The notes under the pieces are model-generated. The model had not been told where the DNA came from. It saw only the letters and a program-made list of their open reading frames with translations, and did not search any database. The position numbers and the translations under genes are program-made. 64,000 bases of DNA from contig JACWDY010000001.1 in the NCBI GenBank assembly GCA_014653835.1, positions 1 through 64,000 of the forward strand, in the 5' to 3' direction. This DNA comes from Pelagibacterales bacterium SAG-MED28 (lineage in GTDB: Bacteria; Pseudomonadota; Alphaproteobacteria; Pelagibacterales; Pelagibacteraceae). Of this stretch, positions 31,742 to 40,886 are shown one piece after another; position 1 is the first letter of the stretch; the number at the start of each line of letters is the position of its first letter.

Positions 31742-32553
31742 ATATTATCTATCAGTCTAACGTTATTTAAGTAGTAAGCTATAAAAATATTGAAGGACTC
31801 TTTTGGTTTCTTTGGTCTACTCAAACTTTTTAGATTAATAATCTCTAAATAATCAATCCTACTTACACCTAATTTAATCAAATGCTTTTTAAATAATAAA
31901 GGATTAAATAATTTAGAATTTTTTTTGATTTTTTTCTTAATCTTAATTAAATAATCATAAACATTTTTAGCTATTTTCATCTGGCTTTTATTTAGATTAA
32001 AATTTCTGCTTGAAAAAGCAACACCACTATCCTCCCGCACAGTTTTACAACTAATTATTTTAGTATCTATCTTATTTTTCAAAATATGTTTCTTTATTAA
32101 AGTAAGTTGTTGAAAATCTTTGAAACCTAAAAATAAGTACTTAGGGCGAATTATTTGTAAAAATCGATTAATTACATCTAAAACTCCTTTAAAATGATAT
32201 TTTCTATATTTACCACACAATATTTTTGAAAATTTATGTAAATAAATTTTATTTAAAGGTTTAAATCTGAATAAATCCTTGTATGTAGGAAGATATAAAT
32301 AATTTACTCTGAGTCTTTTTAAAATTTTTAAATCTTTTACTAAATTTCGAGGATACTTTTTATAGTCCTCCTCTTTGTTAAATTGTTTTGGATTAACATA
32401 AATTGAAACTAAAGTTTTATTTGTGTATTTTTTGGCTGTTTTTATTAACGAAATATGCCCCTTATGTAGACCACCCATAGTAGGAACAAAAGAAATTGAC
32501 TTTTTATTACCAATTTCACGTTTTAACTGTTCTTTGTTTTTAAATATTTTCAT
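31738..32553 (-). CDS. panC: Pantothenate synthetase
   Basis: Joins pantoate and beta-alanine using ATP to make pantothenate. The 271-aa protein has the PTMGGLHKGH nucleotide-binding motif at about residues 24-33, VNPKQF near 53 and the SGVAFSSRN loop near 168, all typical of the family. panB and panD are not nearby. It diverges from galU with 38 nt between starts. A TATAAT sequence on the minus strand at 32578-32583 could be its -10 box. Confidence 0.93.
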   Translation of the reverse strand: MKIFKNKEQLKREIGNKKSISFVPTMGGLHKGHISLIKTAKKYTNKTLVSIYVNPKQFNKEEDYKKYPRNLVKDLKILKRLRVNYLYLPTYKDLFRFKPLNKIYLHKFSKILCGKYRKYHFKGVLDVINRFLQIIRPKYLFLGFKDFQQLTLIKKHILKNKIDTKIISCKTVREDSGVAFSSRNFNLNKSQMKIAKNVYDYLIKIKKKIKKNSKLFNPLLFKKHLIKLGVSRIDYLEIINLKSLSRPKKPKESFNIFIAYYLNNVRLIDNI

Positions 32554-32591
32554 TTATAAACTTCAATGATATCAACTATTATAAGAATCAT

Positions 32592-33410
32592 ATGATAAAA
32601 CAAGCAATTATTCCCTTAGCCGGACTTGGTACAAGATTGTTGCCTTTAACAAGTGTTATGCCGAAAGAATTACTGCCAATAAATGGTAAACCAAATCTTG
32701 AGTATATTTTGGAGGAGTGTTTAGATGCAGGTATTAAAGAATTTATATTTATCATTTCAAAAAATAAATCAAATATCAAAAAATACTTTTTTAATGATGC
32801 ATTTTACAAAAAAATAATCAAAAAAAAAAAGGACAAAAGAATAATTCAGGAGTTTAAGAAAATTAAAAAATATCAAAAAATGATTAAATTTGTTTACCAA
32901 AACAATCCTAAAGGTACCGGTGATGCTGTCCTAAAATGTAGAAAATATATTAAAGATAAATTTTTTTTAATGCTTTTGCCAGATGATCTAATAATAAATA
33001 AAAATTGCTCTAAAGAAATGATCAGCTTACATAAAAGAACCAAAGGTTCAATAATTGGCACAAAGCGTATAGACAAAAAAACTGTATCTAGATGGGGCAT
33101 TTTAGCTTTTGCAGAAAAGAGAAAAAATTATTTTAGAATAAAAGATGTTATTGAGAAACCAAGCTTCAAACAAGCACCATCAAACTATGCAATAATAGGA
33201 AGGTATATTTTACCATCAAAGATATTCTCTGAAATTACAAAATTAAAACCAGGGCAAGGTGGAGAAATTCATATTACAGATGCTATAAAAAACTTAGTTT
33301 ATAAAGGAGAAAAATTTTTTGGTAGTATTTTTATGGGAAAATATTTAGATTGCGGTACAATTGGTGGCTATATTCAATCAGGTATTAAAATATTTAAAGG
33401 ACAAAAATGA
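32592..33410 (+). CDS. galU: UTP-glucose-1-phosphate uridylyltransferase
   Basis: Makes UDP-glucose from UTP and glucose-1-phosphate. The 272-aa protein has the nucleotidyl-transferase motif AGLGTRLLP at residues 10-18, MPKELLPI near 23-30 and the GGEIHITDAI segment near 221. An 11-A tract at 32820-32830 is read in frame. It overlaps ugd by 4 nt (ATGA), and its product is the substrate of that enzyme. Confidence 0.95.
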   Translation: MIKQAIIPLAGLGTRLLPLTSVMPKELLPINGKPNLEYILEECLDAGIKEFIFIISKNKSNIKKYFFNDAFYKKIIKKKKDKRIIQEFKKIKKYQKMIKFVYQNNPKGTGDAVLKCRKYIKDKFFLMLLPDDLIINKNCSKEMISLHKRTKGSIIGTKRIDKKTVSRWGILAFAEKRKNYFRIKDVIEKPSFKQAPSNYAIIGRYILPSKIFSEITKLKPGQGGEIHITDAIKNLVYKGEKFFGSIFMGKYLDCGTIGGYIQSGIKIFKGQK

Positions 33411-34711
33411 AATTATGTATGATAGGTACTGGTTATGTCGGTTTAGTAAGTGGCACTTGTTTTGCTGATATTGGAAACCAGGTTTATTGTGTAGACAAAG
33501 ATAAAAGTAAAATTGATAAACTTAATTCAGGAGTTTCTCCAATTTATGAACCAGGTTTAGATGAATTAATCAAAAAAAACTATGATGCTAATCGTTTAAT
33601 TTTTACTACTAATACAAAAAAAGCTATCAACTCCTCTGATTTAATATTTATCTGTGTGGGAACTCCAACAAAGAAAGGATCATTAAAAGTTGATTTATCT
33701 TTTGTTTATAAATGTGCGAAAGAAATACTAAAACATACAAAAAAAAAGAAGATAATTATAACCAAATCTACTGTTCCAGTAGGAACCGGTGATGAAATTG
33801 AAAAAATTATAAAAAAAAAGAAAAAATTATTTAGCGTTATCTCAAATCCTGAATTCTTAAGAGAGGGTGAGGCTATTAGAGATTTTAGATTTCCAGATCG
33901 TATAGTCATAGGATCTAATAATAAAAATGAATTTAAAACGATGAGAAAATTATACTCCCCTTTGATCAGCAAAGGAGCAAAATTTTTCACAACATCAAGA
34001 AAAGGGGCTGAATTAATTAAATATGCTTCAAATGCTTTTCTAGCAACAAAAATTACTTTTATAAATGAACTTGCAAATTTATGTGAAAAAACCGGTATTA
34101 ATGTTGAAGATATATCTTTAGGAATAGGTACTGACACTAGAATTGGCAGTAGATTTTTGCGTGCAGGTCCTGCTTACGGCGGTTCTTGTTTTCCAAAGGA
34201 TACAAAAGGTTTAGTTTCAGCAGCTGAAAAATATAAAACAAATTTATCAATTGTTAAATCTGTAATTAATTCAAATCACAGAAGAGCAAGTTTATTAACT
34301 GAACGTGTTCATAATATTTTAGGGAAGAATTTAAAAAATAAGAAAATTAGTATTTTAGGCGTTACATTTAAACCAAATACAGATGATATGAGAGACTCGA
34401 CTAGTTTAAAAATGATTCCCTATTATTGTAAAAATGGAGCAAAGGTTTCCTACTATGATCCTTCTGGAGAAAAAAAAGAATTTAAAAAGATTAAAAATTG
34501 TACATATAAAAAAAATATTAGAGAAAATTGTGTTGATGCAGATCTTATTATACTTCTTACTGAATGGGATGAATTCAAATCTATTGACTTTAAGAAAATA
34601 AATAAAAAAAAGAATTTAAAGATTTACGATTTAAGAAATTTATATATTCCTGAAGAGATGAAAAAAAATAAACTCCAGTATTATTCAATTGGTAGATCTA
34701 ATCTAAATTAG
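33407..34711 (+). CDS. ugd: UDP-glucose 6-dehydrogenase
   Basis: Oxidises UDP-glucose twice with NAD+ to UDP-glucuronate. The 434-aa protein has the Rossmann motif GTGYVG near residues 7-12, PEFLREGEAI near 150 and the catalytic cysteine in GGSCFPKD near 258. Together with galU this makes a two-gene route to UDP-glucuronate, a precursor of surface sugars and, in SAR11, of glucuronosyl lipids made when phosphate is scarce; that end use is inference. Confidence 0.96.
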   Translation: MKLCMIGTGYVGLVSGTCFADIGNQVYCVDKDKSKIDKLNSGVSPIYEPGLDELIKKNYDANRLIFTTNTKKAINSSDLIFICVGTPTKKGSLKVDLSFVYKCAKEILKHTKKKKIIITKSTVPVGTGDEIEKIIKKKKKLFSVISNPEFLREGEAIRDFRFPDRIVIGSNNKNEFKTMRKLYSPLISKGAKFFTTSRKGAELIKYASNAFLATKITFINELANLCEKTGINVEDISLGIGTDTRIGSRFLRAGPAYGGSCFPKDTKGLVSAAEKYKTNLSIVKSVINSNHRRASLLTERVHNILGKNLKNKKISILGVTFKPNTDDMRDSTSLKMIPYYCKNGAKVSYYDPSGEKKEFKKIKNCTYKKNIRENCVDADLIILLTEWDEFKSIDFKKINKKKNLKIYDLRNLYIPEEMKKNKLQYYSIGRSNLN

Positions 34712-35168
34712 TTTCAAATATTCCATCTACTTCAACAGCTACACCAAGAGGAAGACTATTTACACTCACGGCCGCTCTTGTATGCTCACCAATCTTACCC
34801 AATATTTTCGCTATAATATCTGATGCACCATTGATAACTTTAGGTTGGTCCTTAAATTCATCAGTAGAATTAACGTAGCCGGTTAACTTAATACATGCTT
34901 TTATTTTGCTTAAATCTCCATTACACGCCTTTTTGGCATGAGCGAGAAGACTCAAACCACATCTTTGAGCAGCATTATAACCTTGATCAAGCGTCAAATC
35001 TTTTCCTATTTTACCTTTTATAAGATTTGTATTTTGATCAATTGAAATTTGCCCAGATATGAAAAGTAAATTACCAACACTTTTAGTAGCCACGTAAGCT
35101 CCAACTGGAGATTTTGGTTCTGGTAATTTAATATTTAATTCTTTAAGTTTACTCTCTATTAAACTCAT
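34698..35168 (-). CDS. RidA family protein
   Basis: RidA/YjgF proteins hydrolyse reactive enamine/imine intermediates or act in related reactions. The 156-aa protein begins SLIESKLKELNIKLPEP, as in the long subgroup, and has GNLLFISGQIS near residue 32 and HTRAAVSVNSLPLGVAVEVDG at the C-terminus, where the arginine corresponds to the substrate-binding residue of active members. Its substrate is unknown. It is convergent with ugd (14-nt overlap) and overlaps the next minus-strand gene by 4 nt. Confidence 0.88.
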   Translation of the reverse strand: MSLIESKLKELNIKLPEPKSPVGAYVATKSVGNLLFISGQISIDQNTNLIKGKIGKDLTLDQGYNAAQRCGLSLLAHAKKACNGDLSKIKACIKLTGYVNSTDEFKDQPKVINGASDIIAKILGKIGEHTRAAVSVNSLPLGVAVEVDGIFETNLD

Positions 35169-35377
35169 TTATTTAACTTTTTTTTAATCCAATCAGTTAA
35201 TTTTGAATCTGTGTTAAGCTTCAAAGACTTTTTACCTTTTTTGGCAACACATTTTGTATATTCAATAGAATCTTTACCAATCTTTTTGAACCCTGGTAAT
35301 TTTTTACATTCGACTTCAGCTGATAAATTTAATGAAGTGAACATTAATAATATTCCAATAAAGTATATTTGTTTCAT
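35165..35377 (-). CDS. Small exported protein of unknown function
   Basis: A 70-aa protein I do not recognise. Residues 1-20 are a plain Sec signal peptide, probably cut after LSA. The mature part is about 50 residues, highly basic, with two cysteines (24 and 43) that could form a disulfide in the periplasm. It sits in a minus-strand operon with 4-nt overlaps to topA upstream and the RidA gene downstream, so it is almost surely translated. Confidence 0.75.
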   Translation of the reverse strand: MKQIYFIGILLMFTSLNLSAEVECKKLPGFKKIGKDSIEYTKCVAKKGKKSLKLNTDSKLTDWIKKKLNK

Positions 35378-37947
35378 CTATTTTGTTTTTTTTTCCCTTT
35401 TTTTAATTTATCATATTCTCGTCTTTTCTCTATTAATATTAAAGCATCTTCCATTGTTAACTCAGTTGGATCTTTTTCCTCAGGAATTGTAGCATTCAGA
35501 GATTTATATTTTATATATGGTCCGTATTGACCTTTCATTATTCTAACAGGTTTTTTATCTTCAGGATGTTCACCTAAATCTTTAATTAATGATGATGAAA
35601 TTCTACCAGGTTTAGCATCTGCAATGAGAGTTATTGCTCTGTTTAGGCCTATTGAAAAAAGATCCTCGACGTTTTCGAGTCGAGCTGATTTATTTTCACA
35701 TTTTAAATAAGGACCAAACCTCCCCGAATTTAAAGTGATATCTTTTCCACTTTCAGGATGCTGACCTAAAACCTTAGGTAAAGAACAAAGAAATTTAGCT
35801 TTATCTAAGTCTACACTATCAACTTCAATACCCTTGGGAATTGAAACATTTTTTAAATGATCATTTTCATTTTTGTTCTTTTTCCTTTTTTTCTTTTTAA
35901 GCTCTAATTCCTCTTTTTCTTTTTCATATTGGAGATAAGGACCAAATCGTCCATTTTTTAAATATATATCTTTACCATTTAAATTTTGACCAAGTAATTT
36001 CGGTTCTGCCAAATTAAATTGAGCAGCTGCTTTGCTTTTTGATAGAGGTCTTGTAAATTTACATTCTGGATAATTCGAGCAACCAATGAATGCTCCACCT
36101 TTAAAACTATTTTTTAAACTTAACTCTCCATTAGAGCATAATTTACATTTTCTATCTATTCCATCTTTTTCATCACGATCAAATATTAAAGCTCCTAAAC
36201 TTTCATTAAGTAGATCTAAAACTTCCCTAGTTCTTTTCTCTTTAACTTCTCCAACATTTTGGTAAAAATCTTTCCAAAAATTATTAAGAACTTCAACCCA
36301 TTCTATTTTACCACTAGTTATTTCATCTAATTGATTTTCAAGATCTGCTGTAAAATTATAATCAACGTATTTAGAGAATAACTTTTCAAGAAAGGCTGAG
36401 ATTAATTTACCTCTATCAGTCGGATGAAATCGTTTACTCATCAGTTCAACGTAATTTCTAGTAGATAAAACTGTTATAATACTTGCATAAGTTGACGGTC
36501 TACCTATGCCTAATTCTTCCATTTTTTTTACCAAACTTGCCTCTGAAAATCGTGGTGGTGGGTCCGTAAAATGCTGTTCATCGATAAGTTTTAATACACT
36601 TATTTCCTCGCCTACTTTAACTTTTGGTAAAATATTTTTTGCGTCTTCATCTGTTTCTTGTGGCTGATAAACTTTTAAAAATCCATCAAACTTAATTATT
36701 GAACCACTCGCTCTAAAGTTAATCTTGTTATCCGCAGATGAAATAATTATTGTATTACGATCAAATTCAGCTGGGGTCATTTGAGATGAGAGTGCTCTAG
36801 ACCAAATTAATTCATAAAGTTTAAATTGATCGGCATTAACGTATTTTTTAATTTCGGTTGGTTTTCTTAAAATATTTGTAGGTCTAATTGCTTCGTGAGC
36901 CTCCTGAGCGTTTTTTGCTTTCTTTCCACTGTAATTATTTGCATTATCTGGTAAATATTTTTGACCATAATCATCAATTATAAATTTCCTAAAGTCATCA
37001 ATAGCTTCTTTTGAAATATTCGTACCATCTGTTCTCATATATGTAATTAAACCTGTGGTCTCACCCTCGATATCTATTCCTTGATATAGTCTCTGTGCAA
37101 TTTGCATAGTACGCGAAGCTCCAAATCCAAATCTGCCTGAAGCGGTTTGTTGTAAAGTTGATGTAGTAAAAGGAGCCAATGGATTTCTTCTGAATACTTT
37201 TGAACTTACATCCGAAATCTTAAATTTAGATTTGTTTATTGTATCTAATGCTTTATTTATTGTTTCTTTGTTTTTAAATGTAAATCTTTCAACTTTTTCT
37301 CCATTAAACAAACTTAATTTTGAAATAATATTTTTATTATCTTTATTCGTAAATTCAGATGCAAGAGTCCAGTATTCTTCAGGATTAAAAAGTTCAATTT
37401 CCTTCTCTCTTTCTGTGATTAATTTTAGTGCTACTGATTGAACTCTACCAGCAGATTTTGAACCAGGTAATTTAGTCCATAAAATTGGAGAAATATTAAA
37501 TCCAACAAGATAATCCAAAGCTCTTCTTGCTAAGTAAGCCTCTACTAAAGGAAGATGAATTTTTCTTGGGTTTTTTATTGCATCTAAAATTGCTTTTTTT
37601 GTAATTTCATTAAAAACAACTCTTTCTAAGTGTTTGTCTTTTAATAATTTCTTTTTTTCAAGAACTTCTTTAACATGCCAGGCTATAGCCTCTCCTTCTC
37701 GGTCTGGGTCAGTAGCAAGTATAATCTTTTTTGAGTCTTCAGCTGCATCAGTAATTTCTTTTAGATATTTTTTTGAAAAAGAATCTATTTCCCATAGCAT
37801 TTCAAATTTTTTTTCAGGATCTACAGATCCATTTTTTGAGGGAAGATCTCTAATGTGTCCGTAACTAGCTAAAACTAAATAATCTTTACCAAGATATTTA
37901 TTTATTGTTTTTGCTTTTGCAGGACTTTCAACAATTACTAAATTCAT
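35374..37947 (-). CDS. topA: DNA topoisomerase I
   Basis: Relaxes negative supercoils by single-strand passage. The 857-aa protein has the TOPRIM domain in the first ~115 residues (VESPAKAKTINKYLG), the catalytic tyrosine in TYMRTDGT near residue 304 and one four-cysteine zinc ribbon at about 595-630 (CKLC...CSNYPEC). Three C-terminal topoisomerase repeats follow, each marked by GPY(L/I) (near 670, 755 and 815). A perfect TTGACA lies 33 nt before the ATG. Confidence 0.97.
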   Translation of the reverse strand: MNLVIVESPAKAKTINKYLGKDYLVLASYGHIRDLPSKNGSVDPEKKFEMLWEIDSFSKKYLKEITDAAEDSKKIILATDPDREGEAIAWHVKEVLEKKKLLKDKHLERVVFNEITKKAILDAIKNPRKIHLPLVEAYLARRALDYLVGFNISPILWTKLPGSKSAGRVQSVALKLITEREKEIELFNPEEYWTLASEFTNKDNKNIISKLSLFNGEKVERFTFKNKETINKALDTINKSKFKISDVSSKVFRRNPLAPFTTSTLQQTASGRFGFGASRTMQIAQRLYQGIDIEGETTGLITYMRTDGTNISKEAIDDFRKFIIDDYGQKYLPDNANNYSGKKAKNAQEAHEAIRPTNILRKPTEIKKYVNADQFKLYELIWSRALSSQMTPAEFDRNTIIISSADNKINFRASGSIIKFDGFLKVYQPQETDEDAKNILPKVKVGEEISVLKLIDEQHFTDPPPRFSEASLVKKMEELGIGRPSTYASIITVLSTRNYVELMSKRFHPTDRGKLISAFLEKLFSKYVDYNFTADLENQLDEITSGKIEWVEVLNNFWKDFYQNVGEVKEKRTREVLDLLNESLGALIFDRDEKDGIDRKCKLCSNGELSLKNSFKGGAFIGCSNYPECKFTRPLSKSKAAAQFNLAEPKLLGQNLNGKDIYLKNGRFGPYLQYEKEKEELELKKKKRKKNKNENDHLKNVSIPKGIEVDSVDLDKAKFLCSLPKVLGQHPESGKDITLNSGRFGPYLKCENKSARLENVEDLFSIGLNRAITLIADAKPGRISSSLIKDLGEHPEDKKPVRIMKGQYGPYIKYKSLNATIPEEKDPTELTMEDALILIEKRREYDKLKKGKKKQNR

Positions 37948-37979
37948 TATCTTATTTTATTTTCAAATAAAATAGATTT

Positions 37980-37985
37980 TGTCAA
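37980..37985 (-). promoter_or_regulatory. Candidate -35 box for topA
   Basis: The minus strand reads TTGACA, the full -35 consensus, in the 74-nt gap between plsY and topA. A clear -10 at 17 nt is missing. TAAAAT lies at 20 nt (37954-37959). If used, transcription starts almost at the topA ATG. An AT-rich dyad at 37954-37973 overlaps this region. Confidence 0.35.
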
Positions 37986-38021
37986 TTTTTATATTTTAAA
38001 TGCAATATAGACGGGGATAAT

Positions 38022-38609
38022 TTAACGTTTAAAATTTATTTTACTCTCATTAGAGTTTTTAAGTCTAATTAAATTATCTTTGTGAGTATAAATAATAATT
38101 ATAAAAATAATAAATAAAAGATAAGTTTGTATTTCATTATCCATAAAAATTGAATAAATCCAAACTGACATGGATCCAATTATAGAAGACAAAGATGCGT
38201 ATCTAAAAATAACAGCAACTAGTAACCAAGTTAAACCAAAAATAATTCCTAGTGAAAAAGAAATTCCTAAAATAATACCAAGATAAGCTGCAACACCTTT
38301 TCCTCCTTTAAATTTTAACCACAACGGAAAAATATGTCCAATAAAACAAATCAGTGCAGATAAATAAATTAATTCACTAAAATATTTATGAGCAATAAAA
38401 ATAGCTATATATCCTTTGAGTACATCAAGAATTAATGTAGCAGCTGCTAATGATTTCTTTCCAGTTCTTAATACATTTGTAGTTCCAATATTACCAGAAC
38501 CAATATTTCTAATATCTTTTCCTAAAAAAAATTTTGTTATAATAAGTCCAAAAGGAACAGATCCTAATAAGTAAGAATAGATAAAAACATATGCAATATC
38601 TAAGTTCAT
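38022..38609 (-). CDS. plsY: Glycerol-3-phosphate acyltransferase PlsY
   Basis: Membrane enzyme that transfers acyl from acyl-phosphate to glycerol-3-phosphate, the first step of phospholipid synthesis. The 195-aa protein has about five to six hydrophobic spans and the three family motifs: SVPFGLIITK near residue 17, the glycine-rich GSGNIGTTNVLRTG near 37 and KFKGGKGVAAYLG near 99. Its start overlaps the pyrC-like stop by one base. Confidence 0.95.
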   Translation of the reverse strand: MNLDIAYVFIYSYLLGSVPFGLIITKFFLGKDIRNIGSGNIGTTNVLRTGKKSLAAATLILDVLKGYIAIFIAHKYFSELIYLSALICFIGHIFPLWLKFKGGKGVAAYLGIILGISFSLGIIFGLTWLLVAVIFRYASLSSIIGSMSVWIYSIFMDNEIQTYLLFIIFIIIIYTHKDNLIRLKNSNESKINFKR

Positions 38610-39898
38610 TATTGTTTGAACGCTAATTGACCATTCAAGTAAGTCATCAGAACTTTTCCTTGCAAATTTCTACCTTCAATAGCAGTGTTTTTAGATTTAG
38701 ATTTTAATTTACTTGCATCAACTTTCCAAGGAGCCTCTAGGTCGAAGATACAAATATCTCCATCTGAGCCTTTAGATAATGATCCTTTTTTAATTTTCAA
38801 AATTTTAGCAGGGTTTATGGTCAGCGCTTCGATGATTTTATTTATTGGTAGTGACTCATTGTGAAACATTTCTAAAGATAAAGGAAGTAATGTTTCAACA
38901 CCAATCGCTCCGGTTGCTGCCTGAGCAAAAGGTAACCTTTTACTTTCTTCATCTTCAGGCAAATGATCTGAAACTATCACGTCTATTAGTCCTTCTTTTA
39001 TACCCTTTACTAATGCCACTCTGTCTTCTTCTAATCTAAGTGGAGGAGATAGTTTTAAAAATGTTTTGAACTCACCTATATCATTTTCATTTAATGATAA
39101 ATTATTAATTGAAACTCCAACTGTAAATTTTTTTCCATTATTCTTATTTTTTTTTATTACCTCTAATGATTGTTTAGATGAAATTTGATTGATGTGGTAT
39201 CTGCAAGGGTATTCGCTTAATAATGTAAGATCTCTTTCAATAATAATCCTCTCTGCAATAGTCGACACACCTTCTAAACCTAGTCTCGTTGCTATCTCTC
39301 CATCATTTATACATGCATTTTTTGACAATTCGTAATCCTCAGCATGTTGCATGATTAAAACTCCTATGTCTGATGCGTAGTCCATTATTCTTGCCATTAA
39401 TTCTGTATTTTGAATGGTTTTATTAACATCACTAAATCCTATAATTCCTCTGCCAGATAACAAACCAAATTCAGTCATTAATTTACCCTCAGATTGCTTA
39501 GTTATTGAAGCACATGGAAATAGATTAACGCTCGCTTTATCTCTTCCTCTTCTAATAATAAAATCAACCATAGAGACGTTATCTATAAATGGTTTTGTAT
39601 TAGGCATAGTAACAATTGAAGTGACGCCTCCTGCTAATGCTGCATGACTTAAAGTTCGAAAATTTTCTTTGTATTCATAACCAGGCTCCCCAACAAAAGC
39701 CTTCATGTCTACTAAACCAGGAATTAAAATGTTTCCTTTAACGTCAATGATCTCTGCATCTGGACTTACATCTTTTTTTTTTGCGCTTTTACCTATAGCT
39801 TTTACTTTACCATTGTCATTTAAAATCAAAGATCCTTTTTCATCCATGTTTTGAGAGGGATCAATTATTCTTGCATTAATAAAAATTTTTTCTTTCAT
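38609..39898 (-). CDS. pyrC: Dihydroorotase-like protein, probably non-catalytic (PyrC/PyrX type)
   Basis: A 429-aa amidohydrolase-family protein encoded right after pyrB. The fold is clear (GEPGYEYKENFRTLSHAALAGG, SDHLP, C-terminal composite domain). However the first metal motif, normally D-x-H-x-H-L-R-E-P-G, reads DMKAFVGEPG at residues 64-73. Both histidines and the arginine are replaced. The strand normally ending TPHHL reads VSINNL. Pseudomonas has a similar inactive PyrC-prime that holds the aspartate transcarbamoylase complex together. I infer the same structural role, with an active dihydroorotase encoded elsewhere. Confidence 0.88.
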   Translation of the reverse strand: MKEKIFINARIIDPSQNMDEKGSLILNDNGKVKAIGKSAKKKDVSPDAEIIDVKGNILIPGLVDMKAFVGEPGYEYKENFRTLSHAALAGGVTSIVTMPNTKPFIDNVSMVDFIIRRGRDKASVNLFPCASITKQSEGKLMTEFGLLSGRGIIGFSDVNKTIQNTELMARIMDYASDIGVLIMQHAEDYELSKNACINDGEIATRLGLEGVSTIAERIIIERDLTLLSEYPCRYHINQISSKQSLEVIKKNKNNGKKFTVGVSINNLSLNENDIGEFKTFLKLSPPLRLEEDRVALVKGIKEGLIDVIVSDHLPEDEESKRLPFAQAATGAIGVETLLPLSLEMFHNESLPINKIIEALTINPAKILKIKKGSLSKGSDGDICIFDLEAPWKVDASKLKSKSKNTAIEGRNLQGKVLMTYLNGQLAFKQ

Positions 39899-40843
39899 TT
39901 ATTTACAATATTTTTTTAAACATGCCATTCTTACAGCTACACCCAATTCAACTTGTTCCTTGACTAAACTTACATTTATATCGTCAGCTAATTTTGTATC
40001 TATTTCTACACCTCTATTCATTGGACCAGGATGCATAATTAATGCATCTTTTTTTGCATATTTTAATTTTTCAGGAGTCAAACCGTAAAACTCATAATAT
40101 TCTCTTCTTGAAGGCAAGAAAGATCCTTGCATCCTCTCATTTTGTAACCTTAACATCATAACGATATCACAACCATCAAGACCTTTTTTCATATCAGTAA
40201 AAGATTTTACACCCATTCTATTTATTGCTTTAGGCATCAAAGTTTTAGGAGCAATGACATTAACTTCAGCTCCCAACATATTCATTAAGTAAATATTAGA
40301 TCTTGCTACTCTTGAATGAAGTATGTCTCCACAGATAGCTATCTTTAAGCCTTCAATTTTTCCTATTCTATTAATTATTGTTAAAGCATCGAGTAGTGCT
40401 TGAGTAGGGTGTTCTCTTCTACCATCACCAGCATTAATAACTGCGCAATTTACTTTTTGAGATAATAAATTTGGCGCTCCTGAGTCTTGATGTCTAATTA
40501 CAATTAAGTCAGGGTGCATTGCATTTAGAGTCATCGCAGTGTCTATTAAAGTCTCGCCTTTTTTTAGTGCTGAATTGTCCATGTTCATAGACATTACGTC
40601 TGCACCCAATCTCTTTCCTGCTAAATCAAAAGAGCTTTGAGTTCTAGTCGATGGTTCAAAAAATAAATTTATTTGCGTTTTCCCTCTTAGAATATCTAAT
40701 TTTTTTGAGTCACTCCTATTTAATTTTATAAATTTTTTTGCTTCATCAAGAATTGATTTAGCTTCTAATATTGATAGATTTTGAATTCCAAGAAGGTGCT
40801 TAGGAGTGTTTCTAATAGCTGTATTGTTTTTCTTAACTGCCAT
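39899..40843 (-). CDS. pyrB: Aspartate carbamoyltransferase catalytic subunit
   Basis: Condenses carbamoyl phosphate and aspartate in pyrimidine synthesis. With the ATG at 40843 the protein is 314 aa. It has the carbamoyl-phosphate motif FEPSTRTQ at residues 62-69 (STRTQ), [10 protein letters not shown] near 135 and [11 protein letters not shown] near 265. A TTG three codons upstream is an unlikely start. Directly abuts the pyrC-like gene. No pyrI regulatory subunit is present. A TTGATC/TATAGA promoter lies just upstream. Confidence 0.96.
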   Translation of the reverse strand: MAVKKNNTAIRNTPKHLLGIQNLSILEAKSILDEAKKFIKLNRSDSKKLDILRGKTQINLFFEPSTRTQSSFDLAGKRLGADVMSMNMDNSALKKGETLIDTAMTLNAMHPDLIVIRHQDSGAPNLLSQKVNCAVINAGDGRREHPTQALLDALTIINRIGKIEGLKIAICGDILHSRVARSNIYLMNMLGAEVNVIAPKTLMPKAINRMGVKSFTDMKKGLDGCDIVMMLRLQNERMQGSFLPSRREYYEFYGLTPEKLKYAKKDALIMHPGPMNRGVEIDTKLADDINVSLVKEQVELGVAVRMACLKKYCK

Positions 40844-40853
40844 TAAAATCAAC

Positions 40854-40882
40854 TCTATAGGCGTTTTATAGTATCAGATCAA
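40854..40882 (-). promoter_or_regulatory. Candidate promoter for pyrB-pyrC-plsY
   Basis: On the minus strand TTGATC (40882-40877) and TATAGA (40859-40854) are 17 nt apart. The pyrB ATG begins 10 nt after the -10 box, so the predicted leader is only a few bases and the mRNA may be nearly leaderless. Motif evidence only. Confidence 0.5.
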
Positions 40883-40886
40883 GTAA

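Noticed and set aside
37954-37973. AT-rich inverted repeat between plsY and topA as a terminator
   Set aside because: Both arms are only A and T, and on the minus strand no T-run follows the stem; it overlaps the probable topA promoter instead.
40844-40852. TTG start three codons upstream for pyrB
   Set aside because: It adds MIL before a normal ATG and would put the start almost in the -10 box; the ATG at 40843 fits the family and promoter.
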